From positions 25,866,776 to 25,930,775 of the forward strand of contig NC_085868.1 of assembly GCF_034702125.1 (NCBI RefSeq): DNA of 64,000 nucleotides, given 5' to 3'. Under the pieces are notes generated by a model that was not told the DNA's origin, searched no databases, and saw nothing but the letters and a program-made list of their open reading frames with translations. The stretch comes from Engraulis encrasicolus (taxonomy: Eukaryota; Chordata; Actinopteri; Clupeiformes; Engraulidae). Below are positions 1-11,445 of the stretch, one piece after another. Within the stretch, counting starts at the first letter, position 1, and each line of letters opens with the position of its first letter. The position numbers were made by a program, and so were the translations under genes.

Positions 1-61
1 CAAACGTTTAAAGGCACCATGATTATATAATATCTACTAACCTATTTAGATTCCCCCCTCG

Positions 62-240
62 AAATGTTTGGACACTGATGCAGGTCCACTGACATCTTTG
101 GCTGGGGCCAGGGGAAAGCCATCTAAAGGACCCCCAACCTAGTTGAATACATACAGTACAATGTAATGAGGACCCAACTCTGGGCCCCTTCACTCTTTGG
201 GACTGGGATAAACGATCTAATTGCCCAGGCCCTCCCACCC
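62..240 (-). repeat. Interspersed repeat, second copy at 22940-23075 in opposite orientation
   Basis: The reverse complement of this stretch shares several blocks with 22940-23075 (for example cattacattgta, tgtatgtattca, cagccaaag). No clear termini were seen. It is probably a fragment of a DNA transposon. Confidence 0.5.
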
Positions 241-570
241 CTGCTGCGCTGGTGCTGGCTTACAGTAAAACACTGGTTATGCAAAATAAGGGTGATAAAA
301 AGAGTACAGGCTAGTCATTAGGCTGACCTCATGTCCAGGGGAAATTCTTTAACATGAATTTGACTAACCAAATGACTTCTTATAGCTATAACAAACACGG
401 TACTATGCTGTTTTGAAAAGCTGTTGACTATATCTTAACAGCTGTATGGAAGAGCGTGCCAGGCCTACCGAGCATACGTAAAACACTCACCATTAAAAAA
501 AACTTGTGATCTCTGTGCGTTACCATGGATTGAATAAACAAACCGGTTTGCGATATCAGTGGATTTTATT

Positions 571-574
571 CCAT

Positions 575-605
<31 letters not shown>

Positions 606-607
606 TT
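571..607. repeat. (TTTA)n microsatellite
   Basis: About nine copies of a TTTA unit, inside an intron of ADGRG7-like paralog 1. Confidence 0.9.
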
Positions 608-772
608 ATGCAGTTTCAGTGGTTTGTCTACTTGTAATATAGTGAAAATCACTTTAGATAGCAACAATTTTTTGTCTTCTGTATGTACTGTATGGTCTAG
701 GAGTCAAGTATTCACAAGTATCTTATTAAACAATGAGTATAGATTGTAAATGGATATTGTGTGATATTTTAG

Positions 773-931
773 CTGCTGGCTGTCAACCCAAAACCACAAA
801 GGGGAGTTTGACTACACAAAGCCAATGTTCTGGGGCTTTTTGCTTCCAGTGGCCATAATGCTTCTTTTCAACACCAGTATATTAGTTTACTTTGGACACG
901 CCACATGCAAAACTGACCCCATGTTAAATAG
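773..931 (+). CDS. adgrg7: ADGRG7-like paralog 1, exon with ECL2 and TM5
   Basis: The acceptor is ..gatattttag and the donor is AG|gtaagt. It starts with one base that completes a codon and ends in phase 2. The encoded stretch carries CWLS, then PMFWGFLLPVAIMLLFN, then a Cys-containing loop ending MLNR. Confidence 0.87.
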
Positions 932-2722
932 GTAAGTGATTTCGTCAATTAATCCAACAATTTTTCCCAAGTTTGTTATTACAGTAAAGGCAATATACAT
1001 CATAATTTCACTTAATAACTGTAAAAATGATACGTCACAATCCCCTCGCCCTTTGACGTTTATATGTCTACCTTAACTTTCACTGAATAGATTAAGAATG
1101 CAAATATTCTTAACTCATACTGTGGGCCTATAACCTATCTAGATTAGAATATTTTAGTCCTACTTCATGTTTTTTTCATGTGTTTGTGTTAATGTTACTT
1201 GCCTTAACCCATCACAAAGTGTTGGACTGTAACATACCCTCAATTTAGCCTACAGGTACGTATGTGCTAAGCTCAGCTCTCCCCTATCATTTATCTTTTC
1301 AGCACAAACCAGTCAACATTGAAGAAGAAGTTTATGTGCTGCCTCTCTCTGGCTGGTTTACTTGGCCTTACCTGGATTCTGGGTTACCTGGTGCTCTCTA
1401 CAAGAGACCCGACACTAAACTTCATCTTGAGCATTGCATTCTGTATCTGTAACACCACTCAGGTCAGTCAAGGTCAAGGTCAAGGTCAAGGTAAACTTAA
1501 TTATCCCTCAGGGGGAAACTCAAGTGGTCAACATTTCACATCTCCTCAAGACATACTACAACACATAGACCGTAGACGCAGTCAGTTGCCCAGTGATTCA
1601 CAACCTTTTTGGGACTCCATTTTTACACCCCAAATTTCTGGTGACCCCATGCACATATTTTCTTTCTGCTACAATAAAAAGTGTGAATTGTTCAGCGTGT
1701 CTCAAATGGTGCACTTGTGCATTTTGGGCAGTATGCTTCAGTGCGCAGAGCACCCGTGCTAAAAAAATCAGTGCACTGAAAGCTCTGAAACAGCACAACG
1801 TTACTGGTACAAACATTCCCACAACACTACACACTAAGGCTGGCAGTATGCTTGCTGTAAGATACACGAGCGCGTGAACAATTCGTTCATGAACACGTTA
1901 ACTTGCGCAATTCATGTCAATTTTACGCGTGTTCGATACTGCAACCAAACAAGTGTGTTAGGTGCAATATCTTCAAACTCGCTTGGGGCGATCGCAAGAA
2001 AGACGGCACAGTTCCATACGAGCGCTTCTGGGGAAAACGACGATGACGACAACTTTTCAACACTTTAAAAACATTCGATTTGTAATCATACTTCCCCATT
2101 GCACTTTGACAAAGGAGCGTGCAAATACAGAAGTAGCAGTATCGTCTCCTTGCCCGGGGAGTCCTTATTTTGTTTTGTTGACAGTCTGTGTTCCCAATTT
2201 CCTTATCGCAATGCTGTGCTCTCTACTCCCTGGATGACACCGCCAGTATTTTGCGTGTTGGTCTACTGCTACTGCTTGAAAAAAATGTTTTATTACTTGT
2301 GCAGTGATTTATTTGATATATCTTACATGCTGTTAACCCCCCCCCCCCCTCAATAGATATTTATGGAAGAATTTGGTGTTTTAATCAGAATGAAGGTTGA
2401 AAATCACTCACATAGTCTATGTGAAATCCAAAGAAGTTTAATAAAGAGAACAAAGTGAATGTAAAATGAGAATATGAACACAGTAATGACAAATTCCAAC
2501 CATTTTCCATCTCTCCATCCCCCACAGGGCTTGCATATCTTCATTTTTTTCACTTTGCGGAGCCCCATCTTCCAGAAGATGCTTCAGTCTGCCATGGGGG
2601 CTGTGCGGGGTCCTGAGATGGCCCTCCATAGAGAGGTCTACAGCTGCACCGATGACGGAGGAGAAAACGCTGCAAATATGTCCATTGGTACATTTACACC
2701 GACAAACGAGCCACTTCAATGA
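773..2722 (+). CDS. adgrg7: Adhesion GPCR, ADGRG7-like, 3' part only (last three coding exons)
   Basis: Three exons (773-931, 1303-1462, 2528-2722) encode extracellular loop 2 through TM5, TM6, TM7 and a short C-tail ending in TGA. The exons have GT-AG borders, and the first has the same length (159 bp) and phase as exon 14 of the complete gene at 34715-55607. Recognisable pieces are the loop-2 Cys-Trp (CWLS), TM5 PMFWGFLLPVAIMLLFN, the adhesion-GPCR TM6 signature GLTWILGYL, and TM7 ending CNTTQ then GLHIFIFFTLR. ADGRG7 (GPR128) is an orphan adhesion GPCR acting at the cell surface. Upstream exons (ectodomain, TM1-4) must lie left of the window. The C-tail (about 50 residues) differs completely from the second copy, so this is a diverged tandem paralog, not a recent copy. 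Assignment to ADGRG7 rests mainly on similarity to the complete neighbour. Confidence 0.88.
1303..1462 (+). CDS. adgrg7: ADGRG7-like paralog 1, exon with TM6 and TM7
   Basis: The acceptor is ..tatcttttcag and the donor is CAG|gtcagt. It encodes KKKFMCCLSLAGLLGLTW and ends at FCICNTTQ, which is the TM6-TM7 exon of adhesion GPCRs. It is two codons shorter than the equivalent exon at 55050-55215, in the TM6-TM7 loop. Confidence 0.88.
2528..2722 (+). CDS. adgrg7: ADGRG7-like paralog 1, terminal coding exon
   Basis: The acceptor is ..ccccacag. It completes TM7 (GLHIFIFFTLR), followed by a short cytoplasmic tail and TGA at 2720-2722. The first AATAAA I see downstream is near 3489, giving a possible 3' UTR of about 770 bp. 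Confidence 0.85.
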   Translation, partial: GLHIFIFFTLRSPIFQKMLQSAMGAVRGPEMALHREVYSCTDDGGENAANMSIGTFTPTNEPLQ

Positions 2723-4284
2723 TAAACAATTGATTTAGCAGGTGCACCTTAAAAGAAAAGAAAAGAAACTTCCCTGTCATAACTTGTAGACCGTCAACCG
2801 CAGACAGTCTAAAAATATCTGTTACCTGGATCCTGTCTGTGGTTTTTTAAGGCTATGGGAACATGTTTAGATGTGATACATCATCATAAACAAATGGCAT
2901 TCACTTGCCAAATGTCAAAAGCCAAAATTATTGTATTTAACATGCCTACTTGTTACATGTGTCCTTGCTTGTATTAGTGTGTTATTATGAAGATAGTCAG
3001 TAGTAGTTGCAGAAGACTGTAATGGAGATGGACAGTAAACTCATATGTCGTGGAACACAGATCACTAAGCTACTAAGCTGTAACATATGGCATCACGTGA
3101 ATAAGTCATCTTTAAATTCAAATCAAACTTGAGACAGAGACTTTGACTGTGCTCGATTGAGACACCGAGTAGCAATTCATCAGGCAAGAGTGAGGTTCGA
3201 CTTGAAGTCCCTCACAACTGGATTCCTACCCCTTCCTCCTACTTGACCCCTACACTACCTACATAGATAGGCCTACACTGTAAGACAGTCATACCATATT
3301 ACTCGAAATACTAGGACTTTTTCTTTTCTATTAAGTTTTTTATTTGAAATGTTTGTTTGAATCTTTGGGCAAGAGCACTATTTTTGATTGTATATTTTTT
3401 TATGGATCGTTACTATACATAAATATTAACAGGTAATATTCATATTTCTTGACATTACTTACTACTCATAACCCATTAGTTGTTGAAAAATAAACTCTCC
3501 TCATACAAATCTTTACACAAATCTTAACTGAAGTCTGTCTTTGTCAATTTATCATCCCCAAAGAGTCAATCAGCTGCTTTCCTTTTTTTGTATAAACCCA
3601 TGAAGCCCTTCTTGATACTTGACCATTATCTGAATGCTTTGCAAATAAGAGACCACAGGCCACAGGTTACAGCTGGCTCTAACATGGCTCAGCTGCATGA
3701 GATGGCCATAGCTTTTGTGTTAATTTTCAATTAATACAAACAGAAATGGGGGGGTTGCATTATTTTTCTTTATCATTTGTGTCTGTGTTACAGCAGAATT
3801 TCTACATCGCAATGTGCAACTGCTAATCTGATATACGTAGAATCAACTCTTGGTTGGTCAGTCCAGCGCCGTAAATATTAAACTTTAATTTATATTACCT
3901 CGTTAATATTTCTGAAAAGATCAAATGTGTTCATGGGCAGCAGTATACGCTTAAAATTGAACAATTAAAATGACATTATCTATCTTTAACTCAACTAACT
4001 ATGCATTTATTGTGTCCAGCCCTGCCTCAAATTTTTCCTCAGCTCTTCTTCTCCACAGTCCCCTCCCCAGTCATTCACTTTACACATTCTCCACCTTCGC
4101 CTCAATTCCTGTATCACCTACAAGAAACTGTGTCATGGCTTTGCACAGCAACCTCTGATCCGAATACCAACTTGCAGGCTTCCATTTCCATCCAAATAAC
4201 ATTTCCACTCTTTGCCAATCTATACGGTATGCTTAGTCTTTCAATCAACAACATTTGTCCCAGTGAACCAATGAATTCACATTT
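2723..4284. other. 3' flank of paralog 1, no further gene seen
   Basis: AT-rich non-coding DNA. It holds an AATAAA near 3489 that could end the paralog-1 transcript. No exon-like coding stretch with supporting splice sites was found on either strand. Confidence 0.5.
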
Positions 4285-4937
4285 GGTAACACTTTCTATG
4301 AAGCCCATATCTATAGCGCATTATGAGCGCATTTATAACAAATTATAATGCACATTATAATTACTTACAAAGCATTACGACTACAAAGATGATGTTTCAT
4401 GATGCTTTATGTTAACAGTAATGCATAACCATGAATGTAGCTTATAATACTTTATAAATCCAAGGGTATTATGAGTGCTCATGACAGGATATAAACTACA
4501 GGCTGTCTGATGGGGCTTACAGTACATTATGATGCATTATAGATGTGCATTATACAGTGCATTATAGATGCATCCATATGAACTTCATTTTACTTAGAGC
4601 ACACATTGACGACTTATGATCTTGCATGAAACATTATAGCATCATATGAGCCCTTATGACCGTTTATTATCCAGGTCTGTGCATAGAGGGGTTTAGGTAC
4701 TCATAATGTACTACAAGCCCCATCAGGCAGCATGTAGTTTATAGCCAGTCATGAGCACTCATGACACCCTTGGATTTATAAAGCATTATAAGCTAGATTC
4801 ATAGTTATTCATAACTGTTAATATAAAGCATCATGAAGCATTATGAGTGTAGTCATAATACGTTGTAAGTAATTATAATGTGCGTTATAATTTGTTATAA
4901 ATGCGCTTATAATGTTGGCTTTAAGTAAAGTGTTACC
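4285..4937. mobile_element. 653-bp palindromic (foldback) MITE
   Basis: Both ends carry the inverted motif GGTAACACTTT..AAAGTGTTACC, and the two halves are imperfect inverted copies over nearly their whole length (aaattataatgcacattataatt near 4338 against its inverse near 4878). There is no coding capacity. The superfamily is not certain because the target duplication is not clean. Confidence 0.75.
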
Positions 4938-6084
4938 TTACATTTTAAAAGCGCCACTCTTGCTTAAATGACTCAATCAAACACCCCTATCTGCCCTTAT
5001 GACAAACTGCTCATCCCGTTACAAGTCCACCTATACCACAGCTCTGTCACTGGGGACTCCTGACCCCATTATCAACAATAACTTCTCCATGCACCCCTTA
5101 CTTTGTGTGTCTGTGTTTTTTGTATATGGTGAGACCAAAGAAAAAAAATCATGCTGACATGGCAATAAAGACTATTCATCTTCTTTATACCAACAGTGAT
5201 GTTGTATTGTTTTCTTTTTCCTTTTCACTTTACTTTCAAACCCTCATGATTTACAGATGATGCACTATTTGTGTCTTATGTGGATTTGAGACAACATTTC
5301 TAAAATTTGAATAAGTAAAAACACCTTTTACTTTTTAAAATGTCTTTTTTTGTGATTAAGTTTTACTTTTTAAATTTTCTGAATAAATAGTTATATTGGC
5401 TGTAGGGGGAGAGGGAGGAAAAGGAAAAAAACATCAAGCAACAATGGCATCTTTATTCCAGTAGGGGGTGCACCCTACACATAATATACAGCATGCTCAC
5501 AGAGCTGTATACACTGTTATATGGCTCTGATGTTCATATCACTGGTAGACGATTAGGCCCCTACAAAATATGCACTACTAGAAACTGAAATGGCCAGCAC
5601 TGTCATTTTTTGAATCGTCCATCATACAATGTGGTACTCCAATATACCAATATACACTGTATGCATGCATTATGGGGCAAACACTAATTCTAGACCCTCA
5701 GCCCATTTATACTGCTGGTCATTGGCCCACAGCCCAGGAACTTAAGCCCAGCCCCTTTACCAGTTTATACTGCCAGGGCTAGGACAAAACTGGGCCAAAC
5801 CAAGAACTGTTGTCTAGGTAACAGGCCCTCCTCAACTGCCAGGGCCACTCAGTCTCTGGTAATAATTTTCTGATAGTTTCACCTTTAATTCTCCTCAATC
5901 TTTTGATCCTGATGGCTTTGAAATGATCCCTGTGATATTTCTGTACTCATATGACCAATATCTTGGCAATTGCAAGACAGCCACATCCCTCTGGAAGACT
6001 TCAAAGTTGTTTAAAGACTTGTGTAAAAAGGAAAAAAAGAATCTGGTGCCACACGGATTTGTATTTTCTGTTGTTTATTTTATC
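4938..6084. other. Intergenic, nothing recognised
   Basis: AT-rich sequence without exons or clear element boundaries. Confidence 0.4.
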
Positions 6085-6385
6085 AGTCATGGGTGAGCAG
6101 TTAGGGCAGTCATGGGTGAGCGGTTAGGGCGTCAGACTTGCATCCCAGAGGTTGCCGGTTCGACTCCCGACCCGCCAGGTTGGTGGGGGGAGTAATCAAC
6201 CAGTGCTCTCCCCCATCCTCCTCCATGACTGAGGTACCCTGAGCATGGTACCGTCCCACCGCACTGCTCCCCATGGGTTGCCACTGAGGGCTGCCCCCTT
6301 GCACGGGTGAGGCATAAATGCAATTTCGTTGTGTGGAGTGCTGTGTCACAATGACAATGGGAGTTGGAGTTTCCCAATGGGCTTT
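6085..6385 (+). mobile_element. tRNA-derived SINE
   Basis: A Pol III type 2 promoter is visible: an A-box-like GGGTGAGCGGTTAGGGC (6114-6130) and a perfect B box GGTTCGACTCC (6157-6167) about 40 bp on. The tRNA-like head is followed by a GC-rich body and ends near a (CAGTCCTTT)n tail at 6385-6418. The first 22 bp of the head are duplicated in tandem at 6085-6107. Confidence 0.75.
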
Positions 6386-7038
6386 CACTTTCAGTCCTTT
6401 CAGTCCTTTCAGTCCTCCATTGTTTATAGACTCTTCAGATTTTGTTAGATCTTCTTTGTGGGCCCTTTCCCCAGAGGAAAACAAAGTTGCCTGATAATTA
6501 TGCACACCTGATATAGGGAGTTGGGCTCCTTCGATTACTCTTATTATACAAATGTGCCTAACCTGGAATTGGTTTTCATGTGCATACAAGGTGGTGTTGG
6601 AAAATGTGCATATAATGGACAATATGGTCAAAAAACATGTCTGCCTATACAAATGTAATAATTCTGCACACCCTATATCAAAGTATTTCACACTGTTAAG
6701 TTTTTAATTTAAACTATTTAACTTATCAGTCCCTTCAACTGTCAGTCATGGACTGTGTTTCAAGACAACGTTTACATGGTTCCTGTTGCTTCAAAAACGA
6801 AAAGCCTCATTGCATTGGTTCACAATTAAATAATTAACTGCTCAGTCACTCAAATTTTAACCACCAACTCCTACTCCTGCCAACTGTTTCCTTTACCTAC
6901 ATCATTTTCAAAATAAAAGCCTTGCCTATCATGAGCATAACATTCCATTGTTACCAATATGTTTTTAACTATTGTTGCCAAGCATTTCTGCACTTTGCAG
7001 ATACCAGCTGTATCTATCGATCTATATATATATATATA

Positions 7039-7401
7039 CAGTGAGTCCAATATGTATTTGATCCCTTGCTGATCTTGCTCTTTGGTCTTTCCCATGCTGG
7101 TGAGGTTGGAATGTGACTGATTCACTCATACTATGGACTGATTCTGCTGATTCAACGCGTCTTTTATGCATGTTAGTATGTACAGGTGTCTTTAATTCAG
7201 ATGACAAGTTGATCAGAAGTGCCCATCTGGTCTGTGGGCCCGGAACTGTTATCAGTTGGCAGGGGATCAAATTTCTTTTTGATATTCTGTCTCTCCATAT
7301 TAGAATACATATTACCATAATATTTATTGACTGATCATGTCTTTGTTAGTAGGTAAACCAACAAAATCAGCAAGGGATCAAATACTTATTGGACTCACTG
7401 T
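7039..7401 (-). mobile_element. Internally deleted Tc1-like element (363 bp)
   Basis: It is flanked by TA and has terminal inverted repeats beginning CAGTGAGTCCAATATGTATT. The interior matches, in reverse orientation, the 5' untranslated part and start of the transposase frame of the larger copy at 38440-40041. This is therefore a deletion derivative of the same family, without transposase. Confidence 0.88.
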
Positions 7402-7945
7402 ATATATATATATATATTATTATACTGGTTGTCCACATCATGTATCATGCAGCATGGATTCTCACATTCCATAACTCCTACTATGTTGCATTTAACTTGT
7501 AGAACTAGTTTTGTTTCTTATCATTGGCTTGTTTCACAGTTTGTCTTTAAATGGTACTTTCTTTATTTAATTATTTTGAAATAATAATATATATATATAT
7601 ATATATATTTTTATATAGACTGAAATGTTTTTGGCTTAGTTTTTACAAATACACATGGTATTTTTTTCAAAGTTCTTAAATTAGTTCATTTAAAATTGTA
7701 GAGGTATTTATTTAGCTTCTCCTGGCCCTTTTTCATGTGACTCATTTATGGATATTATCACTTTCTGTTCCCCAGAATATTTAGACCAAGGACAGTAAAT
7801 TGAACTGAATTCACTGTTTTGTTGTCTTGTTATACCATGACTTTGCTGCCCCATTCAAATGCATAATTTCGTAGACATTCTTACAATTAGGCTATATAAT
7901 GGGTGGCATGAATGAAATGAAATACAAGGAAACATTTCACTTTTT
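7402..7945. other. Intergenic and 3' flank of keratin copy A
   Basis: AT-rich, with short (TA)n at 7403-7420 and 7589-7610. No genes seen. Confidence 0.5.
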
Positions 7946-7950
7946 TCAGA

Positions 7951-7956
7951 TTTATT
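7951..7956 (-). terminator. Poly(A) signal of keratin copy A
   Basis: AATAAA on the - strand, about 65 bp after the TAA stop, in the context GCTGAATAAATCTG that is shared with copy B. Confidence 0.75.
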
Positions 7957-8021
7957 CAGCATTTTCACACGCACACAGCTTTTCACACATTCTCATTCTG
8001 GTGAAGACAATCATCTGTCGT

Positions 8022-9704
8022 TTAGAAGCGACGCAGGGAGGAGGAAGAGGCGCGGGAGATGGACATGCTGGAGCCGCCGCCGCCAATGCTGATGCCGGAG
8101 CCGCCGCCCATGCTCAGGCCCAGGCCAGAGCCGTAGCCGAATCCGCCACCGCCGCCGCCGCCAAGGGCCAGGCCACCGCCGAGACCGAGACCAAGACCGA
8201 GACCCAGGCCAGCACCAGCACCGGCACCACCACCTCCACCACCGCCAGCGGTCACAGCAGCTGTGGTCTCCTGGACGTGGACTGTTGCAGCGGCACCTCC
8301 AGCGGCGAGTCTGGACTCCTCTCCCTCCAGCAGCTTCCTGTAGGTGGCGATTTCAATGTCCAGAGCCAGCTTGACGTTCATCAGCTCCTGGTACTCACGC
8401 ACCTGGCGGGCCATGTCAGCCTTGGCTCTCTGGATGGCCTCCTCCAGGTCCCTGATGCGCAGCTTGGCATCCTTCACTGCCAGCTCACCGGTCTGCTCAG
8501 CCTCGACGATCTGGGCCTCGATGGCGGCACGCTGTGTCTTGACGCTCTCAATTTCGGCCTGGAGACGGGCGATGATGCGGGTGAGCTCAGCAATCTCGGC
8601 TTTGGTTGTTTTCAGGTCATCTCCGTACTTGACAGCAGAGGTCTGAATCTCCTCGAACTTGGCCTTGTACCAGGACTCAGCCTCGGCTTTGCTGCTGGCG
8701 GCAATGGCTTCGTACTGAGCGCGCACCTCTGCCACGATGGCATCCATGTCCAGGGATCGGGTGTTGTCCATCTCCACAATGGCGGATGTGTCCTTGATCT
8801 GAGCCTGCAGCTCGCGCAGTTCCTCCACGTAGATGGCTCTGAGGAAGTTGATCTCATCGGTGAGGGCATCAACCTTAGCTTCCAGCTCGACCTTGGCCAT
8901 GTATGCGGCATCGACGTCCTTCTTCAGCAGAACAAACTCGTTCTCAGCTGTAGCACGCTTGTTGATCTCATCTTCATACTTCAGTTTGAAGTCCTCCACC
9001 ACAAGGGTCACGCTCCTCAGCTCTCCATCCAGCTTGGCCTTCTCACCACCCAGGCCATCGAGCTGTCTGCGGAGGTTGGCGATGTAGGCCTCGAACATGG
9101 CATCGATGTTGGAGTGCACAGTGGTGGTGTCCTGGAGGAGGGTCCACTTGGTCTCCAGCATCTTGTTCTGCTGCTCCAGGAAGCGCACCTTGTCAATGAA
9201 GGAAGCGAAGCGGTTGTTGAGGGTCTTGATCTGCTCTTTCTCCTGGGTCCTCATGGCCTGGATGGTGGGGTCGATATCCAGGTGCAGAGGGGCGAGCAGG
9301 CTGTGGTTCACAGTCACAGCCTGAATGGAGGGTGCCACCATGACAGCGCCACCAGCGCCCACACCTCCGCCAAGGGCCAGGCTGCCACCGCCAAGGGCCA
9401 GTCCACCTCCTCCGAGGGCCAGGCCCAGGCCACCGCCTCCGAGGGCCAGACCGCCTCCTCCGAGGGCCAGACCGCCTCCTCCGAGGGCCAGTCCACCGCC
9501 ACCCATGCTCATTCTCATGCCGCCACCTCCGATAGACATGCCACCAGAGCGGCTCATGGAGATGCGGCTGCCGCCTCCGAATCCGCCACCGATGGCAGAC
9601 TGGCTGGAGTAGCTCCTCCTGATGCTGCCGCCGCTGCTGAATCCGCCGCCGCTCATGCTGGATGCGGTTCCACCGGTGGTGAAGCTGGAGAGTTTCACAG
9701 ACAT
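8022..9704 (-). CDS. Type II keratin, intronless (copy A)
   Basis: One uninterrupted frame of 560 codons encodes a full intermediate-filament protein. Residues 1-~120 are a Gly/Ser head with about six GGGGLAL-type heptad repeats. Residues ~125-157 are a type II H1-like segment. The alpha-helical rod covers ~158-464, with the helix-start motif [19 protein letters not shown] and the helix-end motif [13 protein letters not shown]. The ~96-residue tail is Gly-rich and ends SSSLRRF. Type II keratins pair with type I keratins to form 10-nm filaments in epithelia. Vertebrate type II keratin genes normally have about eight introns, mostly in the rod, and none interrupts this one. A TATA box (9804-9809) and poly(A) signal (7951-7956) are in place, and the frame is intact, so it looks expressed. 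Closest named orthologue not assigned. Confidence 0.95.
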   Translation of the reverse strand: MSVKLSSFTTGGTASSMSGGGFSSGGSIRRSYSSQSAIGGGFGGGSRISMSRSGGMSIGGGGMRMSMGGGGLALGGGGLALGGGGLALGGGGLGLALGGGGLALGGGSLALGGGVGAGGAVMVAPSIQAVTVNHSLLAPLHLDIDPTIQAMRTQEKEQIKTLNNRFASFIDKVRFLEQQNKMLETKWTLLQDTTTVHSNIDAMFEAYIANLRRQLDGLGGEKAKLDGELRSVTLVVEDFKLKYEDEINKRATAENEFVLLKKDVDAAYMAKVELEAKVDALTDEINFLRAIYVEELRELQAQIKDTSAIVEMDNTRSLDMDAIVAEVRAQYEAIAASSKAEAESWYKAKFEEIQTSAVKYGDDLKTTKAEIAELTRIIARLQAEIESVKTQRAAIEAQIVEAEQTGELAVKDAKLRIRDLEEAIQRAKADMARQVREYQELMNVKLALDIEIATYRKLLEGEESRLAAGGAAATVHVQETTAAVTAGGGGGGGAGAGAGLGLGLGLGLGGGLALGGGGGGGFGYGSGLGLSMGGGSGISIGGGGSSMSISRASSSSLRRF

Positions 9705-9803
9705 GACTGCTGTTGTGAGCTGAGGAGGGCTAGAGGACCAGAGCAGGTGAGTCCACTAAGAGGAGAGGAACCTCTGAGTGTCTTGCTGCTGGTGCGGTGG
9801 CTC

Positions 9804-9809
9804 TTTATA
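9804..9809 (-). promoter_or_regulatory. TATA box of keratin copy A
   Basis: TATAAA (in GTATAAAGAGCC) on the - strand, about 100 bp upstream of the ATG. The surrounding 200+ bp are conserved with the copy-B promoter. Confidence 0.75.
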
Positions 9810-10504
9810 CTCTTCACAGACAGGGGTGGATCTCACCTGATCCATGTTCACACACTCATGCAGCACACACTTTCGGAGAGTTAAAGTCACAGAAACCCTT
9901 AGGCTGGTTTTGGCAGCAATGGAATGGAAGTCACTCTAAGCCTAATCCGCAGAACCATTAAGACGAATGCCTGAGAGAGCACACTGCTCTTTGCCCCATC
10001 GTTGAAGTGCCCTTGAGCCAGCCTACCACATTGCTCCAGGTGAACTGTCCCTCATACTACAGGAATGAAAAAGCCTCAGGCACTCTGCTGAGTAGCCATA
10101 TACAGCAAAACCCAATGGATGGTACGATACACAGGTGTTTCAGTCAACATGTGTACAGTAATTATGACCTTTGATATTCATTGTGAATGCAGCTTGGAAA
10201 GTTTTTGGTCCCTGCTCTTCTTTTGTAGGCCTACTATTTTGTGCTTTGTAAGTGGAGCGTTAAAGGTTGTTCACATTTACTTTGTACAACAATGACTATA
10301 AAGATACAGGTATCTACAACTTCATCTTGTTGAAAATTGTTATAACTTTCTAGTGAATAGTGCCACACACATATCAACTATAATGACATCGTCATTCTGA
10401 ACAATATTGTTGGGATTACTTTCAGAGTGTTTTTTTTTTTTAACTTAGCATTGCCTATATATTAATGTCAGCCAGTCAGAGTTCTTAAGAATGTATTGAT
10501 GTCA

Positions 10505-11231
10505 TACATAATGATACAAGATACAAGATACAAGATATTTTATTGTCATGTGTATATATATGAAACATATATATACAATGAAAAGCTTCCCTGCTCTGGT
10601 AGTCCCAAAAAAGGTAAAAAGAATGTTAAAAAGGCAAAAAAAAAGTAGGAAAAAAATATATATTTAAAAAGTTGAAAAAGTTGAAAGCTGCAAAAAAATA
10701 AATAAAAAATTGGCAGGTTGGAGAAAGGGGAGATGTGATGAGTGAATTCCTTCCTATGTCTGTGTTTTTGAATTCAACAGTCTGATACACTGAGGGAAGA
10801 AGCTGTCCCTGAGTCGGCTGGTGTGAGCACGTAAGCACCTGTATCTCCGGGCAGATGGTAGAAGGGTGAAGTGTGTGTAGCTGGGGTGGTGCGGATCAGC
10901 TATAATTCGTTTGGCCCTCCTCAGACACCGCTGATTGTAGAGATCCTGGATGTTGGGTAGATCTGCTTTGATGGTCCGTTGAGCAGATTTGATGACTCGC
11001 TGGAGGTCTCTCCTGTCTTGGGCAGTGGTGTTACCATACCAGGCTGTGAAATTACCAGTTAATATGCTTTCTATTGTACAGCGATAGAAGTTGGCCAGTA
11101 TCCTACTCTCCATTCCATATCTGTGCAGCCGTCTCAGAAAAAACAGTCGCTGTCTAGCCGTCTTAGTGATGCAATTGATGTGATGAGACCAGCTGAGATC
11201 CTCCTTGATGTTGACTCCTAGGAATTTATAG
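10505..11231 (-). mobile_element. L2/CR1-like LINE, 3' end fragment
   Basis: The - strand frame (about 11231 to 10754) encodes the C-terminal end of a fish LINE ORF2, with the recognisable blocks FLGVNIKEDLSWSHHI, RRLHRYGMESRILANFYR and LLPSARRYRCLRAHTSRL. It is followed by a 3' untranslated part and a short direct-repeat tail (gatacaa)n at 10512-10537, typical of this LINE group. It is 5'-truncated and inactive. Confidence 0.85.
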
Positions 11232-11274
11232 CTCTTTTAATTTAATGCTTGTGGATATTGTTGTTCGCCAGTGT

Positions 11275-11445
11275 GAAAAAAAATTTGTGTGCTTACATTG
11301 CCCATGGGTACCCTGGTTCGAGTCCGGCCATTTCCATATCCCAGCCCTACCCCATCTCTCTCTCACAACCGTTTCCTGTCTCCTCTCATACTGTCCTGTC
11401 ATAATAAAGGCCAAGAAGCCCCAAAAAAATACATTAAAAAAAGTC
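11275..11445 (+). mobile_element. tRNA-derived SINE, A-tail with AATAAAGG
   Basis: B box GGTTCGAGTCC at 11315-11325, a C/T-rich body (cccatctctctctcac..cctgtctcctctcat..tgtcctgtca), then taataaaggccaagaagccccaaaaaaa. The A-box half is weak. It abuts the upstream end of the LINE fragment. A second copy of the family lies on the - strand at 33077-33178. Confidence 0.7.

Noticed and set aside
6110..6691. 193-codon frame on the - strand
   Set aside because: Mostly SINE sequence read backwards; no conserved protein features.
7899..9884. 661-codon open frame on the + strand over keratin copy A
   Set aside because: It is the antisense of the keratin gene. Strong codon bias and Gly-rich repeats keep the opposite strand open, and the product is low-complexity without domain features.
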